DNA of 6,695 nt from Candidatus Eiseniibacteriota bacterium (GTDB lineage: Bacteria > Eisenbacteria > RBG-16-71-46), in assembly GCA_023249815.1 (NCBI GenBank), contig JAHFBX010000163.1, positions 1-6,695 on the forward strand. Direction: 5' to 3'. How positions within the stretch are numbered: position 1 is the first letter of the stretch; each line of letters opens with the position of its first letter. Position numbers and translations under genes: made by a program. This document shows, one piece after another, positions 6,010 to 6,695 of this stretch. Under the pieces are notes generated by a model, which had not been told where the DNA came from, searched no databases, and saw nothing but the letters and a program-made list of their open reading frames with translations.

Positions 6010-6695
6010 GTGTCCGTCACCACCACCCTGCCGCCTCGCGGGCGGCTCGCCGGCGCGGCGCTCATGGCGCCGCTGGGCGCCGCGCTGGCCCTGGCCGTGC
6101 TCGGCTGGTTCGACGCCGACCACCCGCTCGCGCTCATGGTGCTCGGGAGCCTCGGCGCGATCACGTTCGTGCTCGCATTGAGCGGCCTTCCCGTGCTGCT
6201 GTTCTGGGCGGCGCCGGTGATGATCGTGTCGCCGCTCTACCTGCCGCTCCTCCCCTACGAAGCGGTGATGGTGCTGCTGGCGCTCCCGCTCGTCGGCCAG
6301 GCGCTCACCAGCCACGTGCGCACGGCGCCCCGCCTCGACGCGATCCAGTGGCGCTACCTGCTGTTCCTGGCGCTGCTGCTTCCGGGTGCGATGGTGGTCG
6401 AGGACTGGTGGCGCTACTTGGGCCAGCTCAAGATGTTTGCGCTCGGCTGGCTCGCGTTCGAACTCACGCGGCGGGCGGTGCCGCGATTCGGCCGCGAGGC
6501 GCTGCTGTGGGGCCCGGCGTTCTTCTGCGCCGCGACGTTCGCACAACTCCTGCTCACCATGACGCTGAGCGGCGTGCCCCTGTTCAAGAGCGTCGAGCTG
6601 CGCACGATGGTGAGCGACCTGGGCTGGATGCACGCGAACGGCATCCCCTCAACCATGCTGCTGTGCGCCCCGGCCATCCTCATGCTGGTGCGGCT
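6010..6695 (+). CDS. Multi-pass membrane protein, probable O-antigen ligase/polymerase, 3' end cut
   Basis: The 228 visible residues form an integral membrane protein with about eight hydrophobic stretches, near residues 13-34, 39-60, 61-82, 84-100, 115-130, 141-153, 164-186 and 214-228. The polar segment VSDLGWMHANGIPSTMLL (201-218), followed by a hydrophobic helix, resembles the GWG-S/N-x-A segment of O-antigen ligase (WaaL/Wzy-like) proteins; such enzymes join lipid-linked glycan to an acceptor, or polymerise it, on the periplasmic side. The conserved periplasmic loop that would decide between these roles lies beyond the window. A TAG at 6001 in the same frame limits the start; the GTG at 6010 is the first possible one, and the next is an ATG at 6064 inside the first helix. 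No Shine-Dalgarno is seen. Its position beside the glycosyltransferases supports a role in surface glycan. Membrane nature is sure, family moderate. Confidence 0.7.
   Translation, partial: MSVTTTLPPRGRLAGAALMAPLGAALALAVLGWFDADHPLALMVLGSLGAITFVLALSGLPVLLFWAAPVMIVSPLYLPLLPYEAVMVLLALPLVGQALTSHVRTAPRLDAIQWRYLLFLALLLPGAMVVEDWWRYLGQLKMFALGWLAFELTRRAVPRFGREALLWGPAFFCAATFAQLLLTMTLSGVPLFKSVELRTMVSDLGWMHANGIPSTMLLCAPAILMLVR

Noticed and set aside
5995..6633. Minus-strand open frame of 212 codons opposite the ligase-like gene
   Set aside because: Its product is a highly charged Arg/Glu/His/Gln run typical of the complement of a hydrophobic membrane-protein gene.

Overview
This is a very GC-rich bacterial window with mostly G/C third codon positions. 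The genes are tightly packed and several use GTG starts. The sequence alone does not fix the organism. The style fits a Gram-negative-like lineage that makes surface polysaccharide, possibly from a little-cultured GC-rich phylum (inference). It holds eight genes and no RNA genes, insertion sequences, CRISPR arrays or clear terminators. Seven genes lie on the minus strand and one, cut by the right edge, on the plus strand.

Reading the minus strand in transcription order (right to left): a GT2 glycosyltransferase (4958-5893) is followed after 16 nt by a GT4 glycosyltransferase (3742-4941). A 109-nt gap carries a promoter-like sequence and leads to an extended-SDR nucleotide-sugar epimerase/dehydratase (2634-3632). 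Next come a polyprenyl-phosphate sugar-1-phosphate transferase of the MraY/WecA family (1560-2594), a KhpA-type KH-domain RNA-binding protein (1267-1563), the 16S processing factor RimM (764-1270) and the tRNA m1G37 methyltransferase TrmD (start at 688, 3' end outside the window). On the plus strand a divergent multi-pass membrane protein begins at 6010 and resembles an O-antigen ligase/polymerase.

The right half reads as a surface-glycan module. The epimerase makes a nucleotide sugar, the WecA-like enzyme starts the lipid-linked glycan, the two glycosyltransferases extend it, and the divergent membrane protein may polymerise or ligate it. The left half is a translation module (khpA-rimM-trmD) that elsewhere commonly follows ffh/rpsP. 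Here the two modules are joined by a 4-nt stop/start overlap (wecA-like/khpA). A second 4-nt overlap joins khpA to rimM, where the best start is a rare CTG. These junctions, plus an Asp-to-Asn change in a conserved motif of the WecA-like enzyme, are the most unusual points. I see no convincing wholly new system.
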